Part shown: piece after piece, positions 11,501-23,821 of the stretch | How the letters are laid out: every line of letters starts with the position of its first letter | Numbering within the stretch: position 1 is the first letter of the stretch | NCBI RefSeq assembly: GCF_000189635.1 | Contig: NW_002476350.1 | Span: forward strand, 125,255 to 189,254 | Direction of reading: 5' to 3' | Source: Tetrahymena thermophila SB210 | Lineage: Eukaryota; Ciliophora; Oligohymenophorea; Hymenostomatida; Tetrahymenidae | DNA: 64,000 nt | Notes under the pieces: model-generated | The model's database searches: none | Told to the model about the DNA's origin: nothing | The model's input: the letters and a program-made list of their open reading frames with translations, nothing else | Program-made: the position numbers and the translations under genes

Positions 11501-13947
11501 TGAAAATTACTTTATCTGGGTGTAAAAATGCCCCACTTAAGCTAAAAACTGCTATATCAACGTGACTAAGATTAGTAATTGCTCCTGAGTTGTTAATTTC
11601 TACTTCTTGGTTTTTATTTTTATATTTCTTTTCAATTTAATATTTAATGATATAATAAGAGGCATGCAAAATGGCATAAAGAAGCACAGGAATACCCTAA
11701 GAATAAACAGTAATTGATTCTAATAAAGCTACATATTAATCCTTGTTAGTGCTGTTAGCTATAGTTGGTTGAGTTTAGCGGATGTTTTTCCAAAAAATGA
11801 CACTCTAATAAATAAATAAACAAATAAATAAATAAACAAACAAATAAACAAATAAAAAATAATATATTTTCAGAAAATATGTTTGCTTCATTAAATCTTG
11901 ATAAAATGTAAATTAAAAAGTAAAATTTCATTAAACAAATAAATGTAAAGAGAATATGATGAAAGAAAAATAAATTAATTTAATTAGTATTAGCTACCAG
12001 GAAATTAATAAGAAAATGTAAGTCAATGGTGTAAATATAAATGTGTTTGCAGCCAAATTAAAGAAATGTTACAAATAAATAAATAATTGAAAATTTAAAA
12101 ATATTTTAAGACTTACAAAAATGGCAAAAGAAATCCAAATTGTTGTCATCTATATAAATCTATTCATGAATTTAAGTAGGTATTGATCTCTTGCTATTTT
12201 GACGTGTTTGACCGATAAGACTGTATTTAAGTAACCGTAATCAATAACAATACCTAAAACCCTAATTTGCAAATTTTTAAAATATTTGAATGAGGAATAG
12301 ATTGATTAATTTTTGAAAAAAATTGGAATTAATTAGATTAAATGGAAATAGAAAACAAAAGAAGATATTTATTTATTTATTACCAGTCGGTATTTTTCAA
12401 ATAGCTTCCTCTTTGGATTATATTTTAAAAAGAGAGCTTTTCACCTTTCGGATCACTTTCTAATTTAATATATCCTTCAAAAAGTTTTGCCTCTTTTAGG
12501 ATTGGGTAATACTCTATTTTTCCATTTAGTGTATATTTATATGATTTTAATATAGTTTCAATAGAAATATTTTCTTCATTGGTAGAATCCACAGGTTTAA
12601 TTTATCTGTAGTCCAAGACTCCATCTATTTCATTCGTTTCTACTATAATTTTTTATTCTTTACTTGCTATAACCAAAATATCTGAAGTACAAATTTCATT
12701 TTTTTTTAATAAAATGATGTCTCCTATTTCAACTTTGTCCTGGCTGATATCATTAAAATATGACACTTAACCATATACCAGTTTCTTTTATTTTAGAAAT
12801 ATAAATTTATTTAGTGTATTTTTACTGTTTATTTTTTTCAATTTTATCTATTGGGTATTTTGCTATTTTTTAAATTTTTAAATTTGCTAATTACAAATTT
12901 TAAATTAGTAAAATCGGTTTAAAAACTTTTAATCGCATAGTACATAGAGCTTACTAGTTCGATAAATATCCAAATAATCAATATAGATAAACCCTAAGTA
13001 CACTGCTAACTCCTTTTATTACGAGTGTGTGAATGGATGTTTGTTTGTTTGTTTAAAGCTTACTAAAAAATAAGTTAATTTAATGTATTTTAAAACTTAC
13101 ATGAACAATTTATGTTTATATCTTTGAATCAGAGTTTTGCTTTATTTTGCTTCTGTAGAGCTAAAAATTCTTAAAGCCATGCACAGAAAAATTGAGGATA
13201 AGAGGAACAAGCAAATAATATCTGAGTTTTAAATAAATTATATTAGTTATTTATAGTGAATCAAACTATTTATATAGAATAGTTACGCTTGGCTTGTATC
13301 TAGCTATTATTCGAATATAACCATTAGGAGAATTATAAAATATATTAGGTTTCCTATCTTGTAAAAGCTAGTGAAAAAGGATGTCATTATAATTTTAAAA
13401 TACTATATTTAGGAAATAAAAATTATCATTAGCGATTAGTTGTAAAATAAATAGTAAGTAAGTAAATTCATCAAAAAAAGGTAAAACTTATATTTCATTT
13501 TAATAAATTTAATTGAGTTTATTACTATTTATTTATTTGATTCCAGCTATCGTCTTATATGAAGCCCTTTATAAATTGTTTTGCCTTCATTAATGTCGAA
13601 CTTTATATTTATAAAAAGAAGGTATTTTAAATTGTTGCGTTTTTATATAATTAATGAGTATATAATTCATTATAAGTGCACCGAAGTCATAGGTTTTAAA
13701 GTAAATTTGCTTTTAACTAAAAGTTTGCTTCATTTTCTTTCCATTTAACACATAATATCAACTATTTAAATCTAATTTAATAGAAGTGCACGCATAAAAA
13801 CGAATAAACCTATCTGTAGTTAAAATTTGTATTGATTGCTAACTGCATTTGGTTAATTACCATTCTCAACTAATCTTTAGACTTCTTCTTTTTCTTGAAT
13901 GTGATTGTGTTGAAATCTAACTTTTCATTACTGTTTTCATTGAGCAT
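2549..13947 (-). CDS. P4-type ATPase-like / guanylyl cyclase fusion, multi-exon, giant membrane protein
   Basis: Predicted to make cGMP from GTP at a membrane. The architecture is known from ciliate and apicomplexan guanylyl cyclases. From the N-terminus: P4-flippase-like membrane and actuator parts (about 13.5-12.4 kb), degenerate P-site (11.53 kb), a long hydrophilic insert (11.1-9.2 kb), EFFKALALCH and N-domain (9.2-8.1 kb), hinge (7.9-7.5 kb), membrane segments, then TM set-C1-TM set-C2. C1 (about 5.6-4.9 kb) has FLDICDF, KIE/TVGK, QFSLIGDTVNTASRV. C2 (about 3.5-2.56 kb) has LFADIAGFTSYS, YTIGDCYVVIG, RYDIFGKDVVIANKME. The two metal Asp are in C2; the guanine-selecting Glu and the Asn/Arg pair are in C1. 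The ATPase part lacks DKTGTLT, DGET and TGD, so it is probably not a working pump. There are many short introns. The stop is firm. The ATG used is the first in an exon whose frame runs open to about 13985, so an earlier first exon is possible. Confidence 0.88.
4242..4286. repeat. (AAGT)n/(AAAT)n tetranucleotide run in a cyclase intron
   Basis: About six AAGT units run directly into about five AAAT units, inside an intron of the linker region of the cyclase gene. This is simple-sequence expansion. Confidence 0.9.
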
Positions 13948-15167
13948 CTTGTCTTTATCAACCTTTTATATATTGAATATCGATTGCTATATTAAAGTAT
14001 AAGGACTTAATTTTTATTAAAAGATTAATAATCAAACAAACAATCTAACTAATTAACTAACAAGTAATTATAAAAAAACAAACAAATAAATAAATATTCT
14101 GAACTCAAATATTATTTTTCTAAACAATTAATACTGCATAGATTTTACTTTAATCAGTCATTACAAACTAAAAATAATTCAAAATTTCTTTTTCATGGTA
14201 TATTTTTTATTGGTGGTATTAATAATAGATCTATCAATATTTTTTATTTTCTTTATAGTTACCTTTGTTAATCAAAATCAAAATCGATCAGCTAGCGTTA
14301 TATTTGCTCAAAGTTTTACTAAATGGTAAGACAAGCCTCATTTTTTCAAAATTTTAAGTTAATTCATAGCTCTGGAAGATTTTTATTTGCAATTTTTAGA
14401 CTAAAGAATATAATTATAATCAATAAATAATTAAATAAAGTGATAAAATGAATTATTTATGAAATTAAATATTTCCATTTAAAGTCTAAATACTCCTTTA
14501 CATATTTTTTTAATTTATTGGAATCATAAACATTATTGTTATAAATAGTTTAAATTTAATTAACCTTAGGTGAAAACTAATTTAAAGATAAAGGGTAATA
14601 TTGAATAGTGAATAATAAATAATTTGATTGCTTAAATGCGTTAGAAATTTATAAAAAAGTAAAAATGAAAAAAAAAATAATTAATTTAATTGACCACAAT
14701 TTCAAAAATAGATCTTTTTACATTAAAAATATTGAATGGTTTTTCAAAAAATTAATATTTATTGATTGATTAATAATTTTGGAGAATTTTTCTGCTAATG
14801 ACTAACTTATCAATCGCTTATAGAATGATTTATTAATATTTCTAATAATTTAAATCAAGTTTATTATTTAATTAAACTAGCCAAATATTTTCACTCGTTT
14901 TTCTATAAAAAAAAATTAAAATATTTCTAATTTTAAAAAATAAAATTTTGTTTAAAAATCTTTAAAATATTTTATTTAAAAAATAAAATTCAATTGTATT
15001 TTTTCTGTTTAGAAACTAAATTAATTAATTAATTATTTAGATTTTTAATAAGGAATAATTCTTATGGTTTGATATTAATTTAGTTTTTGATATTTATAAA
15101 TTTGATTTCATCAGGTTTTAAGATTTTTTTGTAGTTAAATAGTATTTATTTATAGCAATAAACAATA
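13948..15167. other. Divergent intergenic region
   Basis: About 1.2 kb between two divergently transcribed genes, so it should carry both promoters. The left 400 bases may include a 5' UTR or an unplaced first exon of the cyclase gene: a minus-strand ATG near 14159 opens a short frame that ends in TGA. The rest is A/T runs in which I see no further feature. Confidence 0.5.
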
Positions 15168-17003
15168 ATGAGTCTCTTTTTCAAGCAAATATTCAGGTTT
15201 AGCATGGCATTACCTGAAACTAAAATATATTACCCTGTAGTCAATATTCACACATAAGATTTGCAGTATTACGATTCATGGATAGTAAAATAATAAAATC
15301 AGCATTTTTATTTTGCTCTGTCATGTCTACTAATTAATCGATTAAAATTTATTTTTAAAGGGTTAGTAAGCACAAACGAAGGTCAGATTATTAAAACAAA
15401 GTGAAACAGAAATAACCCCATAAAACATGAAAGACTTTTTTGTAGATTAAATAAAAACAGATATGTATTCAATGTATAAGCCAAAAGAAGTAGATATTTT
15501 TTTGAATATATAAAAACTTATTCTTAATTAGCAGCAAGCACCAATAATAAACTAATAACTTTATTTATAAAATAGATTATTTTTATAGGTATACTCATTT
15601 AAATCAAAATAAAATGTTGTATTTGATTCATATTTTACTGTTAAATCAAGGAAGATCTAACGTAGGAAAATCCTCATTAATTAACAGTATTTTTAAGAGA
15701 AAAGTTGCCAAAACTTCTAAAAAGCAAGTAGAAATTTCTTCTTACTGAAAAGAATTTACTTGATTATATTAATTTCTTACAATCTATATTAAAAATAGGG
15801 AAGCACAAAAAAATTATATTATTATGAATTGGTTGATAATTTGGGTTATATAATTGATCCTCCTGGTTATGGTAAATCAATTCTTTAAATGATATTCAAA
15901 CTTAATTCTTTAAATAATTATTATAACTTTCATTAAATATATTTTTTTTTTTTAATTCTAAATTAAATTTAAAAAATAAACAAACAAACAAAACACTAAA
16001 TTTTGAAAGACATTTTTTTTAATTATTATTAACAAATACTTAGAATTAAATCTAAAGTTAATTTTACTCTAAATTTATAGCATTTAGAAGTATTTATATA
16101 TTAAATTTTACAAAACTTCCAAAAAAAATCTAAAACAATTTAATTTGAAATTGAACTTGTAAAATTTAAAAATAAACAATTCATTTTTAAAATTAATTTT
16201 AAAGGTTTTTTGGTTGAGTAAGTTTTATAAAAATAAAACTAAATTTAAAAAAATATGAAACAATTTTGAATTAAATTAGCACAAATTAATTTTATAATAT
16301 TTTATCTACTTTAATATTGATTAGGATTTGCAAATGTTAATGTTAATGCCAAGAAAAAATGGCAAGGAATGATTTATGATTATATACAGATTTCTTCGAG
16401 ATTGGCGAGAATTTATCTTTTAATTAATGCAGAGCACGGATTAAAGAAAAATGATATGTCTTTGCTTTCTTAAATTTAAAAATAGAATGTAAATATTTAA
16501 ATTGTTTTGACAAAAGCTGATAAAGTCCCTGAGAGGGCTTTATACGATACTATGCTTTCAATCGGTATGTAAGTTAAAGGATTCAATAATATTCATCCAC
16601 TTCTTCATGCTTGTTCAGCAAGGTAAATATTTATCTTGCATTATTAAAATAGACAAAATAAATTAGCCCTTTATCGTTTTTTAACTTCTTATATTATCTA
16701 AAAAGGAATGGGTTTGGTATTCCAGAGTTAAGACATTCAATATTTGATTCGTTAGCTCACTTTGAACCAAGAAATATTGACGATAAAGAAGAAGTTCTTC
16801 TTAAATTCCTTGAATCCTACAGAGTAAGACCAAAAGAATTCAACGAATTTTATGGAAAAGATGCTTTAAAGCCTGCAAAAGAGTAAAAACAAATAGACTA
16901 AAAACCAAAAGAGCTCCCTGGAGCAAAATCAAAAGGAGAGAAATCAGGATAAACAAAAAGAATAAAATTTAAAAGTACAGCAAAACCTAAAGAAATAAAA
17001 TGA
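15168..17003 (+). CDS. EngB/YihA-type ribosome-assembly GTPase, probably mitochondrial
   Basis: Member of the TRAFAC-class EngB (YihA/YsxC) GTPases, which in bacteria help build the large ribosomal subunit; eukaryotic relatives usually act in organelles. The G motifs are clear: G1 GRSNVGKSS, a switch I stretch AKTSKKQ-GSTKKL matching the family's SKTPGRTQ region, G3 DPPGYG (family DLPGYG), G4 TKAD and G5 CSAR. The N-terminus MSLFFKQIFRFSMALP is basic, hydrophobic and Ser-containing, which fits a mitochondrial presequence (inference). After the GTPase domain the protein ends in a Lys/Pro/Gln-rich tail. Exons that fit in phase are 15168-15284, 15361 onward, one ending at 15727, 15799-15871, 16325-16622 and 16706-17003. 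The junction just before G1 (15490-15650) is unresolved. The intron 15872-16324 is long for this window. Confidence 0.87.
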
Positions 17004-17316
17004 TAAAAATAATTGCATGTTATAATTATTATTGTAAATCTACTTTATAAAACTGTAGAATAATAAATAAATAAAAATTATTTTGCTAGTATTTAGAATC
17101 AATTAATCAACTTCATTAACAATATAAATTTTTACAAAGTTTAAACTCAAAATAGTAGCCTAAAACTATTGATAATAAATATTAAAAAAAGCAAGGAAGA
17201 GAGGGACGGAGGCATCAAAATAAATGCCTATAATTTGTTTGGAGTTTTACATTTTTACATAACTCCATCCAAAATAATTTGATTTGATTTGATTTGATTT
17301 TTTAAAGCAAAGCTTT
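17004..17316. other. Short convergent intergenic region
   Basis: About 310 bases between the 3' ends of two convergent genes. It holds both 3' UTRs and a short GATTT pentanucleotide run just before the neighbouring stop codon; nothing else is seen. Confidence 0.6.
17278..17300. repeat. (GATTT)n run
   Basis: Four tandem GATTT units followed by a T run, about 20 bases beyond the stop codon of the UFSP2-like gene. Confidence 0.85.
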
Positions 17317-19823
17317 TCAAAACTCTCTCTTTCTAATTGGCATGCAGAAATTATAGAAATGATTATCCAAAAACAAGTCTGCCTTTTACCAGCTTATACC
17401 ACCCTTTTCAACAGCCTTTGCTGGATTATCAGAACCGGTGTAATGAGGATCCATAATTAGGAATCTGAGTTCTCCTGTTTACTCATTATGGTCGATACCC
17501 ATTAAAGAAAAGGCTTTAACTCCACCACCAAACATAATAGGAGTACCTTCATTAAGGAAATGCTCTTTGAACTCACTGTTTTAATTTAAAATTGAATTAA
17601 TAAAAACTCAATAAATAATGTAATTAATTCTATGTTTGTTTATTCATTTATTTACTCAACTTTATTAGGTACTTCTGATCCACTTGAAACATTCACAAAT
17701 TTACACTCGCATTATACCAATTTTTGAATTACGTATTAAACTTCAAAAGCTCCAATCCATTCACTAGTTCCAATAAAACTACTTGGCTTATCCTGCATAG
17801 CTACTAAAATACTCTAAATCTCTTTATGAGTAGGAATAGCAAATTCATCAACATACTTGTTTTCTATAAACCAACTTAAAACGCTTTAAAGAGATCTGTA
17901 AGCGCAGCCCCAGCCATCATCATTAAATCCATCTTACATATAATGGTGATAAATATAATTTCCTTGTACTTAATATCTTCTAGCTCCTTCAACTAATAAA
18001 TAAATATATTTTAAATAAACATAAAGTACTTTGATAAAAAAATAGTTAAATCTTTTATTTATTTTCAAAATTAATTAACTTTAAATTAAATTAAATATTA
18101 ATTTTTAGAATTAATTACTCTTTCTATTTAATGAATTAAATATTTATTTTAATATGCTTCCAATAATTATAAAAACTATAAATAGTCATAAATTTAAGAT
18201 TTTCACTCCTCCCCTTAAAATTATAATCAGGCTGGATATAATGGAATTATTTTATTCTAAATTTAGGGGAGATGGTAGTTAATTAATGAGGATTGATAGA
18301 TAGTATTGCATTTTTTAAATCAAAGATAAATTTATTTAAACCAAAGTGTTTATTTTAAAAAAATTGATAGATGGAAGAATAAACTCAATTAGTTTAATTA
18401 TTTACCTGCTTTAAGAGGCATGAATTTATGCACATTTCTAATTTTCTCTTTTTTATAGAATCCTATGTTTTTAGTATTTTGAAGACGATCGCAGAAACGG
18501 AAAGATGCAAACGAGCTTGGAAGTAAATTTCTCAAATGCAATTATTTTTTAGATTCGATAGTAGGCTCATTACCACTAACATTAATAACTCCTTATGTGC
18601 ATAATGGAAGATCTAGCAATCCATAAACAAATATGGATTTACCTTCTGTTTAGCGAATTTACTCAAAAAAGTACTAAAGATGATTTTGAATTTCAGCTTC
18701 ATGGTCAGTAGCATCAGTTTTAACATAAGAAATACAATCAACATAATTATAACTTGAGGTATTTTCTATATTTGATGATAAGGTTATTGTTTGTTGCTTT
18801 TCTGGTTAGTAAATTTTGGAGAAAATGCTAACTTCGATAGTTTATACTTTAATTAAGGCTATGCCTTTACCGATTTCATCGATATTCTATATTTTTTATT
18901 AATAAATTCAGAAAAAAATATATTAAAAACTTTGAAATCAATAAAATATTTTTATATAATTACCTTTTTATTTTCGGCTTTAAATTATGAAATTAATTTA
19001 TTCATTTTATCTTGGTTAGTTTCTTTTACTGCTGGTGCTTGAGGTTATTTATTTTATTTTTTGGATTTTCCAGAGGCTTTAGGATCTTCTTTAACTTCTT
19101 CTACTTCTTATTATACAATACATTATGAACCTCTTGGAAGAATTACAAAGTCGTTGTTAACTTTAGCAAACATAATGAGGTTAAGAGGCTCAGTCTATGA
19201 GGGATATTTGAAATAAGTTGTAAGCATATAATAACTCTTCAAGATATCGTTGGTAGATGAATGCTTTAAAGCACTTACTTTTTATTTAACTCCATCTAAA
19301 TCTAAACAATCTATCTTTAAAATAAATATTTTTATAGTTTTGATAAAATTTAAATAAAATTTTTAAATAAATTTACTTCCAATTCCTTCATGTAAGGTCT
19401 ATATTTCTTTGAGTATAAAAACTAAACGATGTTGCTTGCAAATATTTCTTTTGTATATTCTTGTTATTATGCTAACTCTGATTTTATTTAATTCTTGAGG
19501 GTATTGAATGCGTTTGATCTAGTAAACTTTTCATCCTGCAAAACAGAAATAATACCATTTACTCTTACACCTCTTGGCAAAATATTAGTCAGATGTATTA
19601 TTTCTTTTTCTAAGCTTTTTTAAATTTCGGATGAGTTGATTTCTGAATCAGAATTCAACAATTGAACTAATTCTTATGACATATTGAGGATATTTAAGAC
19701 CTGATTTTAATGGCCATAAAGACACAAAGTCCAATGATAAGTTGCTGAAACTACATTTTCTAACAATCCATCATTGAGTTCAGTCAATCTTTAAGGAATG
19801 TCCTAAAATATTTAAAATTCCAT
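17317..19823 (-). CDS. UFSP2: UFM1-specific protease, UFSP2-like
   Basis: Cysteine protease of peptidase family C78 that matures the ubiquitin-like modifier UFM1 and removes it from targets, typically at the ER. The catalytic Cys lies in DDGWGCAYRSLQ, preceded by IYHHYMQDGF, and the catalytic Asp-His pair lies in MDPHYTG. The surrounding family blocks are present in order: PTHKEIQSILV, FIGTSEWIGAFEVQ, TPIMFGGGVKAFSLMG. The N-terminal half carries a segment with LPRGVRVNGI and further conserved hydrophobic blocks, as in the longer UFSP2 rather than the short UFSP1. The protein ends MPIRKREF. At least four introns interrupt the gene. The start MEFQIFQDIPQRL is the first ATG of an open exon. All catalytic residues are intact, so an active enzyme is expected; a UFM1 gene should exist elsewhere in this genome. 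Confidence 0.92.
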
Positions 19824-21228
19824 GTTGTTTATTTGGTTTAAAGTTATTTTCTAATTATTCTATAAAAATAGCAAAGCCCTTTAATTTTATAAATTTTAAT
19901 TACAAAAAAGATATACATTCATTATTATCATACAAATTAACACACACGATTGATTGATTCATTAATTAATTAATTGATTATTGATCAAATTTTTAAGAGA
20001 TACTCATTCATCCTAAAGAAAAAATTTGATATTTATTAAGCAGCCAAATAAAAACCTAGTCAAAAACAAACATAAAAAATAAATATATTTTTAAGATCAA
20101 TCAAAATAAATGATTAAATTATTTATTTATTTATTTGAATACTATTAAACCTTAATCAACATTAGCAAAAGATTTATCAGATTATCTAAAGTATTAAAAT
20201 GGATTTAAATTTTGTAAATTAATTTTACATTATAAAAAAAGAATACAAACATATCATAGCATCTAAAGTATTCTAAATGAATATGTATGTGTTTTTTAAT
20301 TGATTTTAGAAAATTAAAAAATAAAAAAATACTATAAAATTTTAATATTTATTATTTTTAATTTTTTAATTAGTCAATTATAATTTTTGATTTAGTCAAT
20401 TATAATTTTTTAATTAAATGGCATAAAATTTATAAACTAATTAAAGTATATTTTTATTATTCATAACAGCATCAATAACATTTTATGTTTATTGTATAAT
20501 TAGTAAAAAATTTGCAAAATCTTAATTCATTTTATAAGTTAATTTTAAATATAATATAAATAGAATGTTTAATTAATTATCAATTTTTTTAAATTTGATT
20601 GAAACTCAAAGAATTTTCAAAACTAAATTCATATTATTATCAATTTATATAGTGCGATTTAATACCATTCATTCTTCATTAAGCATTTATTACTTATATT
20701 TTAAATTATTTAAATTTAATAATTAAATCACAATTTTTTAGCTTTTATTTGCTTAAAAGTTAAAATATTTCTAAAATTATTTGTTATTTATTTTACAAGT
20801 ATAAATAATTATTACAAAATTTAGAAAAACAAACAAAAAAGTATGTTCTGAAATGCTTTTGTCAGATTTTTTACAGTTTTTTTTAAAAAATATTTAAAAA
20901 CAATGGTTTAATTTTATGGTTGTTTGAATTAATTTGTTTGATTATTAAAATAAACTGAAAATATATAATTTGTATTTAAGTTTTTGAAACTTAGGCAAAA
21001 CATTAATAATGACTTTACTTACAATAAAAACAAATAGATATATTTATATATATATTGCAATCATTATTTTCATAAAAGTTAATATAACTTGAAATAAAAA
21101 TATTTGCTTACAGTGCTTTTATGAATTATGCTTATTTATTATCTGTCTAATTATCTGCTAACATATTTTTTATTGATATACTATTTTTTTATTGAATGAA
21201 TAGTACTTTTAGTCATTATAGTATTCAA
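19824..21228. other. Intergenic region, 1.4 kb
   Basis: Spacer between two genes on the minus strand. Extremely A/T-rich with homopolymer runs and a short direct repeat of TTAGTCAATTATAATTTTT around 20371-20414. I see no gene in it. Its right part is the probable 3' UTR of the TPR gene and its left part the probable promoter of the UFSP2-like gene. Confidence 0.6.
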
Positions 21229-22660
21229 TCAGATTCTTCATCCTCAGCATCTTCGTTTTGACTGTATTCGTCATTTTCTTCGCTATCACTTTCAAATTTA
21301 ATATGCTCCTTTCTTCTCTTGCAACCAATGACTGTAGCAATTTTTTGATAAATCTTAATTGGTACTATCATAAGGAAAGAAAGTGGACCAATGTATTATT
21401 TAATAGCTTCAATTTAATCATTATATTCTAAAATCTTGATATTTTACTCACTTGAATTAGTTTTGTTCTTTTTTTATTTAATTTTTTAATATTCATAACC
21501 ATTTTCATCTTCATCACAGCTTTCTTCTTCATCTGAATTTTAATCTTCTTCATCCTCATCTTCTTCTTCTTCATTTTCCAAATGGTTTTTATGTTCTGCA
21601 CTTAAACCATTATTTTTACTTTGTTCTACTAATAAATTCATTTCCTATTCGTTTTTAGCTGCTTCAGAAGGAGGAAACATTTACTTGTAAACATTTTGTT
21701 CGTTTTTTTTCATTATCTTAAGCTTTTTGTATATTCTTAAGATATTTATTTTATCAACATCTTTCTAAAATTAATTAAAAATAATTTTTTTCATATTTTT
21801 CATTTTATTTGAAATTTACTTTAGCCAATTCTAATGCTTTTTTTAGATAAACAACTGACTAATCATAAAATCTGCAATACATCAACGATTCTCCCTTTTT
21901 ACAATTTGCTTTTATACTTTGAGGATCAATGCTTAATGCCTTTTAAATATCCAAATAAATCTCGCTATTAAGCCAAATATAAAAAGTTTTACTTTATCAC
22001 AAACAGCAGATGCATTTTCATATTTCTTTAACTTAATAAGAGTTGTCGCTACATTAGTCAAAAGAGGAAGAATATTTTCTTACTCCATTCTACTTTATAT
22101 CTTATAAATAACCTTATTTACTGTAATCAATTTAAAATAAATTTATTTTTTACAACTGGGTCTGGGATTTTAAACTCAATACCCATTAATCCCTAAACAT
22201 AAATATCAGCTGCTTCTTAATATTGCCCTTTCTTAAAAAACCTGTTTCCCTTTATCTTTTGCTAATGAATCCATTCAAATCTTTCTTCCCAAGATAAATC
22301 CTATTAGAATATTAAATAAATTTCAACTAAAACTTTAAACTTCTGAAAAATTTTGTTGCAAAATTACTTTTAACATTTTAGCAACCTAATTCATACGATT
22401 CTATCGATCTAATTTATCAACCATTTAATCTTTTTTGCTATTTAAACAAATAAAATGAATCTATTTGCATTTATATTTATTTAATTTTCATACATTAATT
22501 CAGTATCACCTCTATCCTAATTTTTAACTCTTGCTACTTCTAAACGTTCATCTTTAAATAAGTCGCTTAAGTAGTCTTTAATTGAACTAACTTATTCCAT
22601 GTCTTCATCATTATCATTGTTTTCCTCTGCTTGCTAGTTTTATTATTATGACTTGCTCAT
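21229..22660 (-). CDS. TPR protein with acidic C-terminal region
   Basis: TPR arrays bind other proteins, often chaperone tails. At least two or three repeats can be read: KIKGNRFFKKGQYQEAADIY, then a helix pair containing LLTNVATTLIKLKKYENASA, and SIKANCKKGESLMYCRFYDQ with a following VVYLKKALELAK helix. The lead-in WEERFEWIHQQ is typical of TPR co-chaperone-like proteins. The N-terminus (MSKSQQQNQQAEE) is Gln-rich and acidic. The C-terminal third has a long Glu/Asp run near 21520-21570, then a moderately hydrophobic stretch IGPLSFLMIVPIKIYQKI and a second acidic tail ending EDEESD. There are about four short introns. I cannot assign a precise family; a Hsp70/Hsp90 co-chaperone is plausible. 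Part of the last coding block is copied at 23597-23707. Confidence 0.75.
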
Positions 22661-23596
22661 ATACTCCAAATTATTTACAGACTAATTTTAAATAAATAAA
22701 TAATACAAATTGATAAAACGAAATAAATAGAAATTATATTTTGAATAAATAGCAGATATATTTTAAACAAACAAACAAACAAATTTTGTTGTTTATTAAA
22801 TTTAAGTAAATTAACACAGAATATAATAGTAAAGTTCTTTAAAAAAATTTTAAATTGCTAAATTTAAAAAAACAATATTTAATTTAGTTAGATGAATCTA
22901 TTCAGAAAAGCTCCTTTTGATAATTTAATTAGAATTATTTAGAAGAAAAAAAAAAATCTTAATTGATAAATAATAAATAAATAATAAAATATTAAAATGC
23001 AATCAATTAATAGATTTTATTTCAAAAAGAAAATATTTTTATAAACTAAAGATAAATTAGATAATGTAATTAATGAAAAAAATCAGTAAGATTAAATAAA
23101 TTATTTAGAATAACAATTTAAAGTAGCTTGTTGATATTGATGGACAGCTAAAAATTATAATTTTGCATTTCTTCTTAGTTTTTAAATTAAAAAATTATTT
23201 GAAATTAAAACTAAAAATTTATTTTTTACTTCAATTTTACAACTTTTAGTTTGTTTGATCAGTAAAGTATGGATGGGATCAACGTTTTTTAGGTAATTTA
23301 AATCTTAATATTTTATCTTGGTCTATATTTTTTTAAAGTAAAACTGTCATTTATTTTATATCTTTAAATTAATTATTTAAATTATAAAATTTTTGAAAAG
23401 AAAGTTAAATGAAATTATTTTAAATATTTATGCTTCTTCATTAGTTAATATAAATATAATTTTAGTAAGTATTTCCAAAAACTAGCTATTTTTAAGAGTT
23501 AATGATATATATATATATATATATAAATTTTAATTAGTATGTCCGTCACATTATTTAGCTTAAATTTGCTTACAAAATAAAGTATTTGAAGTACCC

Positions 23597-23707
23597 TAGC
23601 TTCAATTTAATCATTATATTCTAAAATATTGATATTTAGCAGATTGTATTAGTTTTATTCTTTTTTTATTTAATTTTTTAATATTCATAACCATTTTCAT
23701 TTTCATC
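23597..23707 (-). pseudogene. Duplicated fragment of the TPR gene's C-terminal coding sequence
   Basis: About 110 bases nearly identical to 21404-21513, which is coding sequence inside the neighbouring TPR gene. The shared text begins TAGCTTCAATTTAATCATTA and ends with TATTCATAACCATTTTCAT. The copy differs at a short central patch (TTTACTCACTTGAA region replaced by TTTAGCAGATTGTA) and a few single bases, and is in the same orientation as its source. No TPR sequence surrounds it, so it is a dispersed fragment and not a second gene. Confidence 0.85.
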
Positions 23708-23792
23708 TACATCAAATAAAATAAAATTATCTTATTATGGAAGTCTTGGTTTTAGCTATTAAAAAGAAATAGTGGAGAAATTAACAAAAAGA

Positions 23793-23821
23793 GAATGAAT
23801 GAATGAATGAATGAATGAATA
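23793..23821. repeat. (GAAT)n run
   Basis: About seven perfect GAAT units just beyond the copied TPR fragment; simple-sequence expansion. Confidence 0.9.

Noticed and set aside
2549..13947. Possibility that the ATPase-like and cyclase parts are two separate genes
   Set aside because: Coding frames continue through the hinge and membrane segments into the cyclase part with no TGA stop, new start region or intergenic-type gap, and this fusion is a known ciliate architecture.
23506..23525. (AT)n tract as a possible origin or promoter element
   Set aside because: Such tracts are scattered throughout the intergenic DNA here and nothing else marks this one.
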